Assembly (NCBI GenBank): GCA_002336765.1
Contig: DDES01000146.1
Span: 1-35,050 of the forward strand
Reading direction: 5' to 3'
Length of the DNA stretch: 35,050 nucleotides
Source: Novosphingobium sp. UBA1948
GTDB taxonomy: Bacteria > Pseudomonadota > Alphaproteobacteria > Sphingomonadales > Sphingomonadaceae
This document shows positions 32,110 to 35,050 of the stretch, in pieces. The translations under genes were made by a program, and so were the position numbers. How positions within the stretch are numbered: position 1 is the first letter of the stretch; each line of letters begins with the position of its first letter. The notes beneath the pieces are model-generated. The model ran no database searches. It was not told where the DNA came from and saw only the letters and a list, made by a program, of their open reading frames with translations.

Positions 32110-32160
32110 AAATTGTATCGCCTGCTTGCCTGCATCGCGCGCGATGCCCATACCTTTATT
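32110..32160. promoter_or_regulatory. Divergent tesA/ybbA control region with a 16-bp palindrome
   Basis: The 51-bp gap contains GCATCGCGCGCGATGC at 32132-32147, a perfect 16-bp palindrome equal to its own reverse complement. Its position between divergent genes makes it a candidate operator. Promoter hexamers could not be assigned with confidence. Confidence 0.45.
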
Positions 32161-32874
32161 GTGACCAACGCCCCCGATAGCAAGCCCGCCCTGTGCGCCA
32201 CCGCCCTCACGCTGACCCTTGGGGATGGCGATGCGGCCACGCCGATCCTCAAAGGGATCGACCTAACCGTGCCAGCGGGGCAGGTGCTGGCGATCCTTGG
32301 CCCCTCGGGCAGCGGCAAATCCAGCCTGATGGCGGTGCTGTCGGGCCTTGAACGCGCCAGCGGCGGTTCGCTCAACGTCGGCGGCGCGGATTTCATGGGG
32401 CTTTCGGAAGATGGTCTGGCGCGGGCGCGGCGCGGGCGGATCGGCGTAGTGCTGCAAGCCTTCCACCTGCTGCCCACGATGACGGCTCAGGAAAACGTGA
32501 TGACCGCGCTCGAACTGGCGGGCCTGCCCGATGCCGAAGCGCGTGCGGAGGCGGAATTGCGGGCTGTGGGCCTCGGCCACCGGTTGCACCACTATCCCGC
32601 GCAACTCTCGGGCGGTGAGCAACAGCGCGTTGCCATCGCCCGCGCACTGGCTCCCCGCCCCGCGCTGCTCTTTGCCGACGAACCCACCGGCAATCTCGAC
32701 ACCGCCACCGGCGAGGCGATCATCGAACTTATCCTCGCCCGCCGCGCGGAAACGGGCGCCACGCTCATCATCATCACCCATGACGAGGCATTGGCCCGTC
32801 GCGCAGAGCGCATCATCCGCATCCATGACGGGCGCATTGCTTCTGATGAACGCGCCTCGGACGAAACGGCGTGA
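32161..32874 (+). CDS. ybbA: ABC transporter ATP-binding protein, YbbA family
   Basis: The 237-aa ATPase of the LolD/MacB-like class partners with the YbbP permease. ILKGIDLTVPAGQVLAILGPSGSGKSSLMAVLSGLERASGG carries Walker A (47-54). VVLQAFHLLPTMTAQENVMTALELAG follows, then LSGGEQQRVAIARAL (signature), LLFADEPTGNLD (Walker B) and IIITHDEALA (switch His). I use GTG 32161. The frame opens at ATG 32113, but that leaves only 3 nt to the divergent tesA start. The TGA overlaps the next gene's GTG. The in vivo substrate of YbbA/YbbP is uncertain; TesA is its usual genomic companion. Confidence 0.9.
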   Translation: MTNAPDSKPALCATALTLTLGDGDAATPILKGIDLTVPAGQVLAILGPSGSGKSSLMAVLSGLERASGGSLNVGGADFMGLSEDGLARARRGRIGVVLQAFHLLPTMTAQENVMTALELAGLPDAEARAEAELRAVGLGHRLHHYPAQLSGGEQQRVAIARALAPRPALLFADEPTGNLDTATGEAIIELILARRAETGATLIIITHDEALARRAERIIRIHDGRIASDERASDETA

Positions 32875-35050
32875 ACTGGTCCTCTGCATGGCGCATTGCG
32901 CGGCGTGAATTGTCGGCGCGCTTCAAGGGGCTGCGGCTCTTGCTGGCCTGCCTGTTTCTGGGCGTCGGTGCGCTGGCGGCGATCGGGTCGCTCACCACCG
33001 CCATCAGTCAGGGGCTGGCCGACAAAGGCCGCGTGATCCTTGGCGGCGATGTGCAGATCACCGTCTGGCAACGCCCTTTCACCGCACAGGAACGCGCGGC
33101 GCTGGCCTCCTATGGCCCCTTATCGGACGGCTTGCGGCTGCAAGCGATGGCCTCGGCGGGCGAAACATCGGCGCCGGTGCAATTGAAGGCGGTGGACAGC
33201 GTGTGGCCGCTGGTCGGGCGGCTAACGCTGGCTGATGGCCGCGCGGTGGGCGCGCCGCCCGCCGGTTCGGCATGGATCGCCAGTGGAGCTGCCGCGCGGC
33301 TCGGCCTCAAGGCAGGCGACGCTTTCACCATCGCGGGCAAGCCTCTGCGTGTGGGCGGCATCATCGCCGCCGAGCCGGACGGCTTGGGCGAAGGCTTCGC
33401 GCTTGGCCCCACGGTGATCGTGCCGCTCGCCTTTCCGGCGGAAGCAGGCCTCACCAGCGAAGGCGCCATGTATCGCAGCCGTCTGCGCCTTGCCTGCGCC
33501 AAGACCTGCGATGCGGGGGCCATTGCCGACACGCTGAAAGCCCGCTTTCCCGAGGCAGGGCTGGACATCCGCACCCGCGACAAGGCCGCGCCGGGGGCCG
33601 AACAATTCCTGACGCGCATGGGCGATTTTCTGGTGCTGGTCGGGCTAGCCGCGCTGCTCATCGCGGGGATCGGCATGGGCGGCGGCACCGCGTCCTATCT
33701 CGAGGCGCGGCGCGGTGTAGTGGCGACGCTTAAAGTGCTGGGCGCCACCAGCGGCGATATCGCGCGCATCTATGTGTTGCAAATCGCGGCGGTGGCGGCG
33801 GTGGGCGCGGGGGCTGGCTTGCTGGCGGGCGTGGCGGCGCTGCCGTTGATCGCGCGGGCGCTGGCCGATGTGCTTCCCGTCACCGACGGTTTCGTCCTGG
33901 CGCCTTGGGCGTTGACGCGGGCAGCGCTGTGGGGCGTGCTGGTAGCGCTGGTGTTTGCCGCGCCGCCCTTGAGCGCCGCGCGCAAGTTTCCGGCGATGGC
34001 GCTGCTGCGCGCGCGGGTGGCGCCTTTGTCGGGGCGCGGGGCTTGGCCGTGGGTGGGCGCTGGCATGGCGGGGATCATCGCGCTGGCCTTTCTGGGCGGT
34101 AGCAATGCGATGACGACGGCGATCTTCCTTGGCGGTGCGGGTGGTCTGCTGCTGGTGCTGGCGGGTCTGGGCTGGCTGGTGCGGCGCGCGGCCATGCGCC
34201 TGCCGCGCCCCAAGAACCCCATCGCCCGCCTCGCGCTCGCCAATCTCCATCGGCCGGGCAGCCAGACGGGGCGGCTGGTGACGGCGCTGGGCTTTGGCCT
34301 GTCGGCCTTTGTCACGCTGGCGGTGGTGCAGACCAGTCTCGACGCCAATATCCGCGCCCGCGTGCCGCAAAAGGCGCCCGACTATTTCGTGATCGACCTG
34401 CAACCCGCCGAGGAACCCTCCTTCCGCAAGGTCGCGGCGGCGGCAGCCCCGGCAGCGCAGATCCGCACCGTGCCGACACTGCGCGGAGCGATCCTGTCCT
34501 ATGGGCCGGAGGGCGCGCAGACCCGCGTTTCGGCCATGAAGGACATTCCCGAGGACGCATGGCAATTGCGCGGTGAACGTGGTCTGACCTTTGCGCAGGA
34601 TATCCCCGAGGGCAATGTGCTGACGGCGGGCACTTGGTGGCCGCGTGATTATGCGGGCGAGCCGCTGGTGTCGGTGGATGAAAAACTGGCCAAGGCGGTG
34701 GGGCTGAAGGTGGGCGACACGCTGACCATCGGCCTGCTCGGAACCGAGCGGACGGCGCGGATCGCCTCGCTGCGGCGGATCGACTGGGATACGTTTGGCT
34801 TCAACTATGTGCTGGTGTTTTCGCCCAATGCGCTGGCGGGCGCGCCCTTCAAGCTGGCCGCCACGGTCAGCCTGCCGGCGGGGCACAAGGACAGTGGCCT
34901 GCTGCACGCCCTCACCCACGCCTTTCCCACCGCCTCGGTGATCGAGGTCGGGCCGTTGTTGCGCGATGCGCGGGGTTTGCTCGAGCAGATGGGCACGGCC
35001 ATTCTGGCGGCGGCGAGCGTGGCGGTGCTGGCGGGAATCGCGGTGCTGCT
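32871..35050 (+). CDS. ybbP: ABC transporter permease, YbbP/FtsX-MacB type (3' end outside window)
   Basis: The frame starts at GTG 32871, overlapping the ybbA stop (GTGA), and stays open for 726 codons to the window edge. The N-terminus VNWSSAWRIARRELSARFKGLRLLLACLFLGVGALAAI is the first membrane helix of the family. A large periplasmic loop follows (LADKGRVILGGDVQITVWQRPF ...). FtsX-like helices then appear around 33630-33890 (FLVLVGLAALLIAGIGMGGGTASYLEARRGVVATLKVLGATSGDIARIYVLQ). More helices and a second periplasmic region follow (VPQKAPDYFVIDLQP ... GLLGTERTARIASLRRIDWDTFGFNYVLVFSPNAL). The last helices are cut off. Full-length relatives have about 800-850 residues. Confidence 0.93.
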   Translation, partial: MNWSSAWRIARRELSARFKGLRLLLACLFLGVGALAAIGSLTTAISQGLADKGRVILGGDVQITVWQRPFTAQERAALASYGPLSDGLRLQAMASAGETSAPVQLKAVDSVWPLVGRLTLADGRAVGAPPAGSAWIASGAAARLGLKAGDAFTIAGKPLRVGGIIAAEPDGLGEGFALGPTVIVPLAFPAEAGLTSEGAMYRSRLRLACAKTCDAGAIADTLKARFPEAGLDIRTRDKAAPGAEQFLTRMGDFLVLVGLAALLIAGIGMGGGTASYLEARRGVVATLKVLGATSGDIARIYVLQIAAVAAVGAGAGLLAGVAALPLIARALADVLPVTDGFVLAPWALTRAALWGVLVALVFAAPPLSAARKFPAMALLRARVAPLSGRGAWPWVGAGMAGIIALAFLGGSNAMTTAIFLGGAGGLLLVLAGLGWLVRRAAMRLPRPKNPIARLALANLHRPGSQTGRLVTALGFGLSAFVTLAVVQTSLDANIRARVPQKAPDYFVIDLQPAEEPSFRKVAAAAAPAAQIRTVPTLRGAILSYGPEGAQTRVSAMKDIPEDAWQLRGERGLTFAQDIPEGNVLTAGTWWPRDYAGEPLVSVDEKLAKAVGLKVGDTLTIGLLGTERTARIASLRRIDWDTFGFNYVLVFSPNALAGAPFKLAATVSLPAGHKDSGLLHALTHAFPTASVIEVGPLLRDARGLLEQMGTAILAAASVAVLAGIAVL

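Noticed and set aside
1..35050. tRNA genes, CRISPR arrays, phage att sites
   Set aside because: No cloverleaf-like gene, regularly spaced repeat series or integrase was seen. Short GC-rich repeats present are not regularly spaced.

Overview
The window is GC-rich alphaproteobacterial DNA. Short ATGA/GTGA gene overlaps, frequent GTG starts and family-level resemblances suggest a sphingomonad (Novosphingobium/Sphingomonas-like). This is an inference from gene content, not a taxonomic test. The main content, about 1.0-31.4 kb, is a capsular polysaccharide locus of the ABC-transporter, Kdo-linker (group 2/KpsC-KpsS) type. Housekeeping genes flank it: a partial mgtE and a DUF1489 gene on the left, and the conserved tesA / ybbA-ybbP cluster on the right.

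Left block, 1.0-10.7 kb, minus strand. This is one long operon-like series of precursor genes: rmlC-rmlB-rmlD-rmlA (dTDP-rhamnose), short-form manC and class I manA (GDP-mannose), then kpsF/kdsD, kdsB and kdsA (CMP-Kdo). It ends in a gene for the C-terminal module of KpsC.

Central block, 11.0-17.7 kb. On the plus strand are kpsS, a small membrane-protein gene, the N-terminal KpsC module as a separate gene, and two glycosyltransferase genes. A minus-strand gene between them encodes an outer-membrane export lipoprotein (OPX, Wza/KpsD-like). KpsC is therefore split into two genes about 11.5 kb apart on opposite strands.

Mobile block, 17.7-20.0 kb. It holds an IS5-family copy whose transposase needs a -1 frameshift, an IS3-family copy with a single-base deletion in orfB, and a truncated second IS5 copy that ends 2 nt from the kpsT stop codon.

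Right block, 20.0-31.4 kb, minus strand, visibly lower in GC. From upstream to downstream: a GT-D-fold glycosyltransferase, a sulfotransferase/coiled-coil/repeat fusion, a repeat-bearing GT2 enzyme, a GT4-type enzyme, an SDR sugar epimerase/dehydratase, a second GT2 enzyme, then kpsE, kpsM and kpsT. These would assemble and export the serotype-specific repeat unit. Inferred flow: nucleotide sugars, then KpsS and KpsC-N/KpsC-C build the poly-Kdo linker on a lipid acceptor, then the glycosyltransferases (with possible sulfation) extend the chain, then KpsM/T with KpsE and the OPX protein export it. No tRNA, rRNA or CRISPR array was seen.
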